64,000 nucleotides of DNA from the NCBI GenBank assembly GCA_964420995.1, contig CAYQUX010000002.1, positions 1 through 64,000 of the forward strand. The letters run 5' to 3'. Source of the stretch: Leptolinea sp964420995 (GTDB taxonomy: Bacteria > Chloroflexota > Anaerolineae > Anaerolineales > Anaerolineaceae). Position numbers and translations under genes: made by a program. The stretch's first letter is position 1; every line of letters begins with the position of its first letter. Under the pieces are notes generated by a model. The model made no database searches and had not been told where the DNA came from. It saw only the letters and a list, made by a program, of their open reading frames with translations. Positions 24,428-33,021 of the stretch are shown here, in pieces.

Positions 24428-25557
24428 CGAACACCGTAACCTTCACACCCTACCAGCCGAAGACAATCTTAAACAGCCACAAACGCGCGGATCACTGGTT
24501 CTGGTCGCGGTATTCTGCCTATCCGTACAAAGGCTGTCAGCATGGCTGCGCCTTTTGTTACGCCCGTGAGACGAAGTATGCCCCGTGCGACAATCTTGAT
24601 GAATACTCGACCCATATTCAGGTTAAAGAAAATGCGGCTGACTTGCTGCGCCGCGCACTGATCCACAAACCGGTGGATATCATCTGCCTGGGCGATTACC
24701 AGCCCGCCGAGCATGAGTTTGGTATCACCCGCCGGATGTTGGAAGTCTGCCGGGATATGGGTTTCCCTGTCTTCATGCTCTCCCGCTCCCCGCTGATCCT
24801 GCGCGATCTTGACATCCTGCAGGAGATCAATGCCCGGTCGCCTTCCGCGGTGGCATTCAGCGCTATCAGCACCCCGGATTCTCCCAACCATTCCATTGCA
24901 GTTCAGATGGAAAACCTTGCGCCGCATGTCGAAGGCCGTTTTGCCGCCATGAAAGAGATCGCAGCCGCCGGGATCATCACTGGCACATGCTTCATGCCCA
25001 TCCTGCCCGGTGTGAGCGACGACGATGCCAACCTGGAAGCCGTGGTGCGCTGGACGGCCGAAAACGGCGGACAGTTCGTGCTGGCCGGCAGCCTGACCCT
25101 GGCCGACCAGCAAAAAGACTTTTTCTTCAATATCCTGCAGGCACAATTTCCCCATCTGGTCGAATCGTACCGGCGCTGGTATCCGCCGGCGAGTTACGTC
25201 CCGGTAAAGTATGACTGGAACAGCAAAGCCCGGCGCATAAGGGAATTGTGCGAAAAGTACGGCATATCCGACCGTATGCCCCGGCCGATCAATTTTGATG
25301 ACAAATTTGCCCTGAACAAACGCATTGCCGAACACCTGGCAAACCAGGCCTATGAACTGGAGATCACCGGCGCGGCCGGGCACCGCGTGTGGGCGTACCG
25401 CAAAGCCGCCTGGGCAGTGGATGATCTGGAAGTTGATATTCGTCTCGTTAATGACACCATGGGAAGCAAAGGTATCCGCTCCATACCAGATGTGGGCAAT
25501 CAGATTGCCGGTGAAATAGAAAAAATGGTTTCAAAAATGAGACAGTCAATCACATAA
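24424..25557 (+). CDS. radical SAM protein (Rv2578c/PA0069-like) with C-terminal HhH domain
   Basis: 377 residues. The 4Fe-4S cluster motif is GCQHGCAFCYARET with Cys38, Cys42 and Cys45 (CxxxCxxC), preceded by YPYKGC as in spore photoproduct lyase-like and Rv2578c-like proteins. The SAM-barrel continues with IICLGDYQPAEHEFGITRRM and GTCFMPILPGVSDDD. The last 65 residues (about 311-377) look like the helix-hairpin-helix head of family X polymerases: VWAYRKAAWAVDDLEVDI then IRSIPDVGNQIAGEIEKM. That suggests DNA or RNA binding. Coupled by a four-base overlap to the AlkD-like gene, it points to a nucleic-acid lesion repair role. The substrate is not known for this branch. Confidence 0.85.
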   Translation: MTNTVTFTPYQPKTILNSHKRADHWFWSRYSAYPYKGCQHGCAFCYARETKYAPCDNLDEYSTHIQVKENAADLLRRALIHKPVDIICLGDYQPAEHEFGITRRMLEVCRDMGFPVFMLSRSPLILRDLDILQEINARSPSAVAFSAISTPDSPNHSIAVQMENLAPHVEGRFAAMKEIAAAGIITGTCFMPILPGVSDDDANLEAVVRWTAENGGQFVLAGSLTLADQQKDFFFNILQAQFPHLVESYRRWYPPASYVPVKYDWNSKARRIRELCEKYGISDRMPRPINFDDKFALNKRIAEHLANQAYELEITGAAGHRVWAYRKAAWAVDDLEVDIRLVNDTMGSKGIRSIPDVGNQIAGEIEKMVSKMRQSIT

Positions 25558-25662
25558 AAGAGTAGGTAAAACCACATAAGAACTTTATAAAAAACATCCT
25601 TAAAACCTTGTTTTTCGATTTATACAGACAAAAAGTGATAAAATTTCTCGGCATTTTAACGT

Positions 25663-25744
25663 GGGGATGTGCTGGAATTGGCAGACAGGCATGACTTAGG
25701 ATCATGTGTCGCAAGGCGTAAGGGTTCAAGTCCCTTCATCCCCA
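25663..25744 (+). tRNA. tRNA-Leu (anticodon TAG)
   Basis: Class II tRNA of 82 bases. Acceptor GGGGATG (25663-25669) pairs with CATCCCC (25737-25743) and is followed by discriminator A. The anticodon stem CATGA/TCATG encloses loop CTTAGGA with TAG at 25697-25699. The T arm is AAGGG TTCAAGT CCCTT. CCA is not encoded. It lies 37 bases before the trigger factor gene. Confidence 0.95.
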
Positions 25745-25781
25745 CTGAAAATTCAATATTACTTGAGTAAGGAAAGTACCT

Positions 25782-27218
25782 TTGAAACTAGAGACAACCT
25801 CCCGTGATGACCATCAGGTCAATGTAGTAGCGGAATTTGAAAATTCCGATCTTGAAGCCTACATGCACAAGGCCGCCCGCAAAATCGCGGAACGCTCCAA
25901 AATTCCCGGCTTCCGCCCGGGTAAAGCCCCTTATCCGGTAGTGCTGCGCATGTACGGCGAAGAAGCCGTCCGCGAACAGGCCATTGAAATTCTGGTGGAT
26001 GACAAATACCCGCAAATCCTCGATGAAGCCAAAATTGAAGCCTCCGGCTCCGGCAAGCTGGATGATATCATCAGCACCGTTCCCCCCAAGTTATCCTTCA
26101 CCATTCCGCTGGCCCCGGTTGTCACCCTGGGTGACCTCGCGTCGGTCAAACAGGAGTATGTTGAACCGGTCATCAGCGACAGCCAGGTGGAAGATGCTGT
26201 AAAACGCGTGCAGACCAGTTATGCCACCCCCACTGACGCCGACCGCGCCGCCAAAGAAGGCGACCTGGTGACCATGGACCTTTCTGCCAGTTATGTCAAA
26301 CCGCCTGAAGGGGAAGAAAAAGAATTCATTGCCAAAACGCCCCACCAGGCCATCATCGGCGAAAACGACGTGCGCAAGGAAACCTGGCCTTTTGAAGATT
26401 TCTCAAAGAATGTCATTGGCATGAAGGCTGGTGAGACCAAAACCTTCACTCACACCTACCCCAAAGACGATGCGGTGGAAAAATTGCGCGGACAGAAGCT
26501 CGAATTCACCGTTGAACTCAAAACAGTGCAGGAACTGGTTCTGCCCGAGTTGAATGAAGAATTCGTCATGAAGATCGGCCAGTTCCAGACCGTGGATGAT
26601 TTCAATGCCTACCTGCGCCGCCGCCTCGAAGCCGACGCGAAAGCGGAATACGATAACAAATACTTTGACGACCTGCTGGATAAAATGGTTGCCCTTTCCA
26701 GCTTCAAGTACGCTCCGCACATGCTGGATGAAGAAATTCACAGCACCCAGCATTCCCTGCAGGATACCCTTTCCCAGCAACGCCTGGATATCGAAACCTA
26801 CCTGAAAATCCGCAAGTTGACCATGGATGAATTGATCGAGAAGGAACTCAAACCCGTGGCCGTCAGACGCCTGGAACGCTCGCTGCTGGTTACCGAGATC
26901 AGCAAACGCGAGAAACTGGAACTTTCAGATGAAGAACTGGAAAGCTCGTTCAACCAGACGGTCAATGAGATAAGTATGTCTGGTGACGCAAAACAAATGC
27001 GGAAAAACTTCTCAAATCAGCAATTCAGTCAGGCCGTGGCTTTTGAAGCCGCCAACCGCGCCATGAACCGCAAAGTGCTGGAATACCTGCGGGATATGGC
27101 TTCCGGTAAATCGGACGGTGAAAAAGCGGCTGCCAAACCGGTGGAAGGCGAAGCCAAACCGAAAAAAGCCGCCCGCGCCAAAAAAACCGACACTGACGCA
27201 GAGAAATCTGCCGAATAG
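25782..27218 (+). CDS. tig: trigger factor, ribosome-bound peptidyl-prolyl isomerase chaperone
   Basis: 478 residues. The N-terminal ribosome-binding domain carries the signature IPGFRPGKAP near 42-51 (usual GFRxGKxP), which docks at the exit tunnel. A central FKBP-like PPIase domain (about 150-250, starting at GDLVTMDLSA) and helical arms follow. The C-terminal tail (about 440-478) is rich in Lys, Ala and Glu and is probably disordered. The start is TTG at 25782, with AAGGAAAG about five bases upstream. It forms the tig-clpP pair common in bacteria, with 32 bases to the clpP ATG; clpX is not adjacent. Confidence 0.96.
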   Translation: MKLETTSRDDHQVNVVAEFENSDLEAYMHKAARKIAERSKIPGFRPGKAPYPVVLRMYGEEAVREQAIEILVDDKYPQILDEAKIEASGSGKLDDIISTVPPKLSFTIPLAPVVTLGDLASVKQEYVEPVISDSQVEDAVKRVQTSYATPTDADRAAKEGDLVTMDLSASYVKPPEGEEKEFIAKTPHQAIIGENDVRKETWPFEDFSKNVIGMKAGETKTFTHTYPKDDAVEKLRGQKLEFTVELKTVQELVLPELNEEFVMKIGQFQTVDDFNAYLRRRLEADAKAEYDNKYFDDLLDKMVALSSFKYAPHMLDEEIHSTQHSLQDTLSQQRLDIETYLKIRKLTMDELIEKELKPVAVRRLERSLLVTEISKREKLELSDEELESSFNQTVNEISMSGDAKQMRKNFSNQQFSQAVAFEAANRAMNRKVLEYLRDMASGKSDGEKAAAKPVEGEAKPKKAARAKKTDTDAEKSAE

Positions 27219-27250
27219 TGCGGGTATTGAGTTCTCGTAAAGGAGATCGA

Positions 27251-27856
27251 ATGAGTGAATCGACGTTTCGTTCTGTGATCCCCATGGTGGTTGAATCTTC
27301 AGGCCGCGGGGAGCGCGCCTATGATATCTATTCCCTGTTGTTGAAGGAACGCATCATCTTCCTGGGAACCCCCATTGACGAACAGGTCGCCAATGTAATT
27401 GTGGCGCAATTGCTCTACCTCAGCCATGAAGATCCAGACAAAAGCATCCAGATGTACATCAACTCCCCCGGCGGGCAGATCTATGCCGGTCTGGCCATTA
27501 TGGATACCATGAAGATGATCCCCAACAAGATCAGCACAGTGGCCGTGGGCGTGACCGCCTCGTTCGGCACCGTTCTGCTGGCCGCCGGGACGAAAGGCCA
27601 GCGCTTCGCACTGCCGCACGCCACCATTCATATGCACCAGCCGCTGGGTGGCGCCCAGGGGCAGGCATCTGATGTGGAAATCCAGGCCAAGGAAATCCTG
27701 CGTCTTCGCGCGCGCCTCAACGAGATCATGTCCGAAGCCACCGGCCAATCACTTGAAGTCATTGAACGTGATACCGAACGAGACTTCTATATGGATGCCC
27801 AGGCCGCAGTGGACTATGGTCTGGTTGATCAGATCTTAAAATCGCCGCAGAAATAA
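27251..27856 (+). CDS. clpP: ATP-dependent Clp protease proteolytic subunit
   Basis: 201 residues from the ATG at 27251, chosen because AAAGGAGAT lies just upstream; a GTG at 27218 would add 11 residues with no ribosome site. The catalytic triad reads Ser104 (VTASFGTVLLAAG, where most ClpP have AASMG), His129 (ATIHMHQPLGG) and Asp178 (RDTERDFYMD). NSPGG near 71-75 forms the oxyanion strand. It forms a tetradecameric barrel with Clp ATPases, none of which is encoded here. A terminator follows. Confidence 0.97.
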   Translation: MSESTFRSVIPMVVESSGRGERAYDIYSLLLKERIIFLGTPIDEQVANVIVAQLLYLSHEDPDKSIQMYINSPGGQIYAGLAIMDTMKMIPNKISTVAVGVTASFGTVLLAAGTKGQRFALPHATIHMHQPLGGAQGQASDVEIQAKEILRLRARLNEIMSEATGQSLEVIERDTERDFYMDAQAAVDYGLVDQILKSPQK

Positions 27857-27872
27857 CACGTAATCGAATTAA

Positions 27873-27906
27873 AATAAAGGCCGGAACTTTACCGGCCTTT
27901 ATTTAT
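27873..27906 (+). terminator. terminator after tig-clpP
   Basis: AATAAAGGCCGG (27873-27884) pairs with CCGGCCTTTATT (27892-27903) across a seven-base loop and runs into T-rich sequence. Confidence 0.9.
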
Positions 27907-27920
27907 TATTTGGAGAGAGA

Positions 27921-28709
27921 ATGATCAATACACTGACCCCCGCAATCCGCGGACTGATCCTCGATATGGACGGCGTCCTGTATCAGGGCAATGAGCCCCT
28001 GGGAAACCTGCCGCGCCTGTTCGCGGGTATTGCAGAAAAAGGTCTGAGGGTTATCATGGCAACCAACAATGCCATTCGCAACATCGATGAACACCAGGAG
28101 AAAATGAAATCCTTCGGGGTTGATCTGGAACCCTGGCAGATCATCAATACCATCCAGGTGGTGGAAGCCATCCTTAAACGCCATTTTCCACATGGAGGTC
28201 CAATCTATGGTGTGGTTTCTTCCTCAACCATGGCCGCATTGGAAAAAGCCGGGTACTACAACGATGAAAAAAACGCGCAGGCGGTCATTGTAGGGCTGGA
28301 TCGTTCATTGACCTATGAAAAGCTCGAGATTGCCACCCTGTTGGTGCGCGCGGGAAAAATGTACATCGGCACCAATCCGGATGCGTCCTTCCCCACCCCG
28401 CGCGGCTTTCTTCCCGGCGCCGGGTCGGTCATCGCGGCGGTAACCACTGCAACAGGCGTCCAGCCGCTGTTTGCCGGAAAACCGGAACCTGCCATGTACG
28501 AGATCAGCATGGAACGCCTTGGGACGACGCCTCAGGCCACCCTGGCCATCGGTGACCGTCTCGATACGGATATCCTCGGTGGGAACCGTGCCGGCTGCCG
28601 TACCGGGCTGGTGATGAGTGGGGTCACCTCCATCACTGAACTGGCCGCCTGGGAACCCAAACCCGACCTGGTAGCCGATACCCTCTGGCATATGCTGGAT
28701 ATCAAGTAA
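27921..28709 (+). CDS. HAD-IIA family phosphatase, NagD-like
   Basis: A 262-residue cytoplasmic sugar or nucleotide phosphatase. Motif I is LILDMDGVLYQG near 13-24 with nucleophile Asp17 and acid/base Asp19. Motif II is MATNNA near 45-50 (Thr/Asn). The large C2 cap lies between about 70 and 190. The motif III region holds GKPEPAMYEI near 187-196, and motif IV is IGDRLDTDILGGNRAG near 211-226. The family includes NagD, p-nitrophenyl phosphatases and phosphoglycolate phosphatases; substrate choice cannot be read. The start is an ATG behind GGAGAGAG. The gene ends two bases before rlmN, so they share a transcript. Confidence 0.88.
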   Translation: MINTLTPAIRGLILDMDGVLYQGNEPLGNLPRLFAGIAEKGLRVIMATNNAIRNIDEHQEKMKSFGVDLEPWQIINTIQVVEAILKRHFPHGGPIYGVVSSSTMAALEKAGYYNDEKNAQAVIVGLDRSLTYEKLEIATLLVRAGKMYIGTNPDASFPTPRGFLPGAGSVIAAVTTATGVQPLFAGKPEPAMYEISMERLGTTPQATLAIGDRLDTDILGGNRAGCRTGLVMSGVTSITELAAWEPKPDLVADTLWHMLDIK

Positions 28710-28711
28710 CC

Positions 28712-29794
28712 ATGACCGTTGAAAAACCGCTCATCTACGACCTTGACCGCGACGGATTAAAGGACCTTCTGGCCTCCTGGGGGCAGCCTGCCTTTCGCGT
28801 CAACCAGTTATGGGATGGCATTTATAAAAACTTAAAATCATCCCCTCCCGAATGGAGCAACCTGCCCTCCGGGTTGAAAATGCTGTTGACAGAACGGACT
28901 TCCTTTCAAGGTTTGACCCCTGTTGACCGCATCCAATCATCCGACGGGGAAACAGTCAAGACACTGTTTACAACGCATGACGGCAACCCGGTGGAAGCCG
29001 TTTTGATGAAATATGACCAACGACGAACGTTGTGTATATCATCACAGGCAGGCTGCGCCATGGGTTGTGTGTTCTGTGCCACCGGGCAGATGGGATTTTT
29101 CCGCAACCTGACATCCGGTGAAATTGTGGAGCAGGTGTTATATTACGCCCGCCTGTTAAAGGAAGAAAATGATGTGGTCACCAACATCGTGGTCATGGGC
29201 ATGGGTGAACCTTTCCATAACTACGACAATACCCTGGCCGCCGTTGACCGGTTGAATGATCAACGCGGATACAGTCTCGGCGCGCGGCGATTCACCATAT
29301 CCACTGTGGGACTGGTCCCCATGATCCAACGGTTTGCCGAAGAAAAGCGGCAGGTCAATCTTGCTGTCAGCCTGCACGCGGCAAATGACCCGCTACGCTC
29401 ACAGTTATTGCCCATCAACAAAAAACACCCTCTATCTGAACTGATCCCCGCCTGTCATAATTACGTGGAAACCACCGGCCGGCGTATCACCTTTGAATGG
29501 GCTTTGATACAGGATGTAAATGACCGCCCGCAGGATGCCCAGGAGCTTGCCGGTCTGATCCGCGGGATGATCTGTCATGTCAACGTGATCCCGCTCAACC
29601 CTACCCATGAATATTCCGGTGAAGCGACACCCCAAAGCCGGGCGCAGGAATTCGCGGCAGAAATGGAAAAAGCCGGCATCCCATGCACCATCCGTCTGCG
29701 CCGGGGCATCGATATTCAGGCCGGCTGCGGTCAACTGGCCGGAAAGCACCGCAATCAAAACCTGAATGCGGCCCATAATCCAGCAGGAAATTGA
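28712..29794 (+). CDS. rlmN: 23S rRNA/tRNA (adenine-C2) methyltransferase
   Basis: A 360-residue radical SAM enzyme that methylates A2503 of 23S rRNA and A37 of some tRNAs. The cluster motif CAMGCVFCATGQMG near 114-127 (CxxxCxxC) is the RlmN form. Further landmarks are VFMGMGEPxxNY-like VVMGMGEPFHNYDN near 159-172, then NLAVSLHAAND and NVIPLNPTHEYSGE. The mechanism uses two more Cys outside the cluster: one near 337 in AGCGQLAG is the C-terminal Cys, and one in TLCISS near the front is conserved. The SD is weak. Part of HAD-rlmN-ftsY-prfB. Confidence 0.95.
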   Translation: MTVEKPLIYDLDRDGLKDLLASWGQPAFRVNQLWDGIYKNLKSSPPEWSNLPSGLKMLLTERTSFQGLTPVDRIQSSDGETVKTLFTTHDGNPVEAVLMKYDQRRTLCISSQAGCAMGCVFCATGQMGFFRNLTSGEIVEQVLYYARLLKEENDVVTNIVVMGMGEPFHNYDNTLAAVDRLNDQRGYSLGARRFTISTVGLVPMIQRFAEEKRQVNLAVSLHAANDPLRSQLLPINKKHPLSELIPACHNYVETTGRRITFEWALIQDVNDRPQDAQELAGLIRGMICHVNVIPLNPTHEYSGEATPQSRAQEFAAEMEKAGIPCTIRLRRGIDIQAGCGQLAGKHRNQNLNAAHNPAGN

Positions 29795-29821
29795 ATCGCC
29801 GGTAAGGTATAATACGCACCC

Positions 29822-30733
29822 GTGGCTGATATCTTTTCGAAATGGATGAGTGGGCTTGAGCGCACCCGAAAGCAGACTTTTGGGCGTATCAGTTCGATTC
29901 TGGGAACCAGTGATATTTCCGCTGAGACCTGGGATGATCTTGAAGCAGCTTTAATCCAATCCGACATGGGTATGGAAACCACGCAATCGGTGATTGCGTC
30001 CCTACGGAAAACGGTTCAGGAAAATGGCCTCACCCGCTCGGATGAATTGCAGGCTGCCCTGCGCGGCGAGTTGATCAACCGTCTTGACCCACCTCCAACC
30101 GCCTTGCTCCCCGATGCCCGACCGGCTGTCATTCTGCTCGTCGGCGTGAACGGCTCCGGAAAGACCACCACAGCAGCCAAACTTGGCAAGCGCTTCACCA
30201 TTGAAGGACATAAAGTCCTTCTGGCCGCGGCAGACACCTTCCGCGCGGCTGCCGTAGATCAATTGCAGGTCTGGGCAGATCGTCTGAACCTGCCGATCAT
30301 CAGCGGGCAGATTGGAGGAGACCCTGGCGCGGTGACATTTGACGCCGTAGAAGCCGCCAAATCACGCGGCATGGATCTTCTTCTGGTGGATACCGCCGGG
30401 CGTCTGCATACCCGCTATAACCTGATGGAAGAATTGAAGAAAGTTCACCGGGTGACCGGTAAAGCCATGCCAGGCGCGCCGCACGGCGTTTGGCTGGTGC
30501 TTGATGCCACAACCGGTCAGAATGCCCTGCAACAGGCCAGAGCATTTAACCAGACCACCACAGTGACCGGCGTTATTCTTACCAAACTGGATTCATCGGC
30601 AAAAGGCGGAATGGCCTTCGCCGTTCAACAGGAACTTCACGTTCCCATTTTGTTCGCCGGTCTGGGTGAGAAACCGGAAGACCTGCAGCCATTTGACCGC
30701 ACACAATTTGTAGACGGCATTCTGGCCGCCTGA
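29822..30733 (+). CDS. ftsY: signal recognition particle receptor FtsY
   Basis: A 303-residue SRP GTPase receptor at the inner membrane, of the short type with only the NG domain and no long acidic A region. The N domain covers about 1-95. The G domain has G1 GVNGSGKTTTAAKLG near 104-118, DTFRAAAVDQLQ near 139-150, G3 DTAGRLHT near 190-197, G4 TKLD near 256-259, and the closing GLGEKPEDLQPFD that marks FtsY/Ffh. The start is GTG at 29822. It lies between rlmN and prfB, 21 bases before the prfB ATG. Confidence 0.96.
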   Translation: MADIFSKWMSGLERTRKQTFGRISSILGTSDISAETWDDLEAALIQSDMGMETTQSVIASLRKTVQENGLTRSDELQAALRGELINRLDPPPTALLPDARPAVILLVGVNGSGKTTTAAKLGKRFTIEGHKVLLAAADTFRAAAVDQLQVWADRLNLPIISGQIGGDPGAVTFDAVEAAKSRGMDLLLVDTAGRLHTRYNLMEELKKVHRVTGKAMPGAPHGVWLVLDATTGQNALQQARAFNQTTTVTGVILTKLDSSAKGGMAFAVQQELHVPILFAGLGEKPEDLQPFDRTQFVDGILAA

Positions 30734-30754
30734 TCATATTACGGAGTTGGTTCC

Positions 30755-31847
30755 ATGCAAGATCTAACAGCACGGGCACACCTGTGTGCCGAAAAAATCC
30801 AGCAGTTCATGGTGCATCTTTGACTTCCCCAAAAGGGAATCTGAACTGGCTGCGCTGATCAAACAATCTGAATCTTCTGAACTTTGGAATAATCCTGAAG
30901 AAGCCCAGCTCGTCATGAAAAAACTTTCGGACGCGAGGGACGATGTTGAGGGTTGGACCAGATTAAAAAAACGAATTGAAGATACCTCTGAACTCTCAGA
31001 AATGGGTGATGAATCCATGCGCCCTGAACTGGAAGCCGAACTGGCAGAAGTAGAACAGGAACTTGCCCGCCGTGAATTGAGTGTCTTCCTTTCCGGTCGT
31101 TATGACCGCGGGAATGCTCTGCTTGCCTTCAACTCAGGCGCTGGCGGCACTGATTCACAGGATTGGGCGGCCATGCTTCAACGTATGTATTTGCGCTGGT
31201 GCGAACGCCGCGGTTTCCAGACCGAGATCCTCGACTTTTCTGAGGGTGAAGAAGCCGGCATCAAGAGCTGCACGATAGCTGTGACCGGCCCATACGCATA
31301 TGGTTACCTGCGTCCAGAGAAAGGCGTTCACCGTCTGGTACGTCTCTCCCCCTTTGATTCCGCTCACCGGCGGCATACCTCTTTTGCGCAGGTGGAAGTT
31401 CTGCCGGAGGCAGCTGCGGAAGACCCGGATGTTCAGATCAATCCGGATGACTTGAAGATCGATATTTATAAATCATCCGGTGCAGGCGGGCAGAACGTTC
31501 AGAAGAACGCTACCGCCGTGCGTATCACCCACATTCCATCCGGTCTTGTGGTCTCCTGTCAGAACGAACGCTCGCAGATGCAGAACCGTGAGAATGCCAT
31601 GCGCGTCCTGCGTTCACGCCTGCTGGAATTGAAACGTGAAGCCCAGGATAAACATCTGGCCGAACTGCGCGGCGAATACACCAAAACGGAATGGGGCAGC
31701 CAGATCCGTTCCTATGTGCTGCACCCCTACCAGATGGTTAAAGACCACCGCACCGAATTTGAAGCCGGCAACACCCAGGGCGTGCTGGATGGCGACCTGG
31801 ATGGCTTTATCGAAGCGTTTCTGCGCTGGAACAACAAACCGGAATAA
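30755..31847 (+). CDS. prfB: peptide chain release factor 2, expressed by programmed +1 frameshift
   Basis: RF2 ends translation at UAA and UGA. Frame one starts at the ATG at 30755 and stops after 22 codons at TGA 30821-30823. Reading continues in +1 from GAC at 30822 to 31847, giving 363 residues. The joint reads CTT-TGA-C, the classic RF2 slip site, so low RF2 favours its own synthesis. The codon-recognition tripeptide SPF is at about 198-200 and the peptide-release motif GGQ at about 244-246. The upstream helper is only GGTG (30811-30814), weaker than the usual AGGGGG. A caller treating this as one frame would start wrongly at 30786. Confidence 0.96.
30811..30824 (+). promoter_or_regulatory. 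prfB +1 frameshift site with internal Shine-Dalgarno
   Basis: GGTGCATCTTTGAC: GGTG can pair with the CACC of the anti-Shine-Dalgarno, followed by CAT, slippery CTT, stop TGA and C. The distance from the internal SD to CTT is three bases, as in known RF2 sites. Confidence 0.9.
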
Positions 31848-31852
31848 TAAAA

Positions 31853-31880
31853 AAAACGGCGGAGTGATCCGCCGTTTTAT
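31853..31880. terminator. bidirectional terminator between prfB and pfkA
   Basis: AAAACGGCGGA (31853-31863) pairs with TCCGCCGTTTT (31868-31878) around loop GTGA, with A/T runs on both sides. It lies between convergent genes. Confidence 0.93.
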
Positions 31881-31899
31881 CTTCTTTTTCAAGGCTGGA

Positions 31900-32868
31900 T
31901 TAATCGAGAATTCTGGCCAGCTCGAACAGATCCATGTCAATTTCTTTCTTCTTGGAATTGACAACTTCAATCGGTGTGGTTCCAATTTTGGAATTGATCA
32001 TCCCAACCAGAACGCCATATTCCCCGCGGGCCAGCGCGTCTGTCGCGCCTGCTGCCAGACGGGAGGCCAGGATGCGATCGTAGGCGCTGGGAACGCCGCC
32101 GCGCTGCACATGGCCGAGGATGGTAACCCGCAGGTCAAACCCCAACCGTTCGCGGTGAGACGAGAAATACTGGCCGAGGGCTTCGGCGTTATATTTGGCG
32201 CCCTCCGCCACAACAACTATGGCGTGTTCCTTGCCCTTCTGGTACGCGGCGCGCAGCCGTTGAGCCAGTTCTTCCGGATCAGTTTCCACTTCCGGAATGA
32301 TGCAGGCTTCGGCGCCGCCGGCAATGGCTGACATCAACGCCAGGTAACCGCAGTCACGGCCCATTACTTCCAGCATAAAAGCCCGCTGCAATGATGACGC
32401 AGTCGTTTTCAGACGGTCAATCGCTTCCAGGGCAATATTCAGCGCGGTATCAACGCCGATGGTTATGTCTGAACCATACAGGTCATTATCAATGGTTGAG
32501 GCCACCCCGACCACCGGGAAGCCCAGTTTGTTGAGGGCGCCGGTTCCCGTTTGAGAACCATTCCCGCCGATGACAACCAGCGCTTCAATCCCCTGCTCAT
32601 TCAATGTACGCAGGGCTTTAAGCTGGCCTTCCTCCGTTCTGAATTCGGGGCATCGCGCTGATCCCAGAATGGTACCACCACGCTGCAAAATTCCACCCAC
32701 TTCGCGGGCTCCCATAGCGGAAATCTTGCCGGTGATCAGTCCCTGGTACCCGCCTTTTACGCCCCAGACTTCCCAACCTTTGGAAATACCGGTGCGAACA
32801 ACTGCCCTGATGGCTGCATTCATTCCGGGCGCATCACCACCGCTTGTTAAAACACCTATCCGTTTCAT
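31900..32868 (-). CDS. pfkA: 6-phosphofructokinase
   Basis: A 322-residue glycolytic kinase, the length of bacterial PfkA. GVLTSGGDAPGMNAAIR near 5-21 begins the nucleotide site. ILGSARCPEF (about 67-76) contains Arg72. Catalytic TIDNDL at 125-130 supplies Asp127 and Asp129. MEVMGRDCGYLAL-like LEVMGRDCGYLALMSAIAGG and ILGHVQRGGVPSAYDRILA complete the sugar site. Residue 104 is Gly (GGNGS, 101-105), which points to ATP rather than pyrophosphate as donor. However, position 103 is Asn instead of the usual metal-linked Asp, and 124 is Ser rather than Gly (ATP type) or Lys (PPi type). GGAGGAG precedes the ATG. Confidence 0.93.
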   Translation of the reverse strand: MKRIGVLTSGGDAPGMNAAIRAVVRTGISKGWEVWGVKGGYQGLITGKISAMGAREVGGILQRGGTILGSARCPEFRTEEGQLKALRTLNEQGIEALVVIGGNGSQTGTGALNKLGFPVVGVASTIDNDLYGSDITIGVDTALNIALEAIDRLKTTASSLQRAFMLEVMGRDCGYLALMSAIAGGAEACIIPEVETDPEELAQRLRAAYQKGKEHAIVVVAEGAKYNAEALGQYFSSHRERLGFDLRVTILGHVQRGGVPSAYDRILASRLAAGATDALARGEYGVLVGMINSKIGTTPIEVVNSKKKEIDMDLFELARILD

Positions 32869-33021
32869 TGCTCCTCCATTACTGTAGTGTCAGTAAGAAT
32901 ATGGTTATTTTTATTGAAATTATACGCAGCTAATGATTTTATCATAATCAAAAAAAGAAAAAGGGTTCCCTGCGTTTTTCTTGCGGTTCAACACACCGGA
33001 AGGTAATATTAGGAATAATCC

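Noticed and set aside
24469..25383. A 304-codon minus-strand frame opposite the radical SAM gene
   Set aside because: The plus strand has the CxxxCxxC motif and coupling to the AlkD-like gene; the antisense frame has no recognisable domain.
30821..30823. Selenocysteine or nonsense at the in-frame TGA of prfB
   Set aside because: The CTT-TGA-C context and resumption in +1 with RF2 homology identify programmed frameshifting.
31614..32331. Plus-strand open frame across the prfB end and pfkA
   Set aside because: It crosses a terminator and lies opposite PfkA motifs; the composition is that of a shadow frame.
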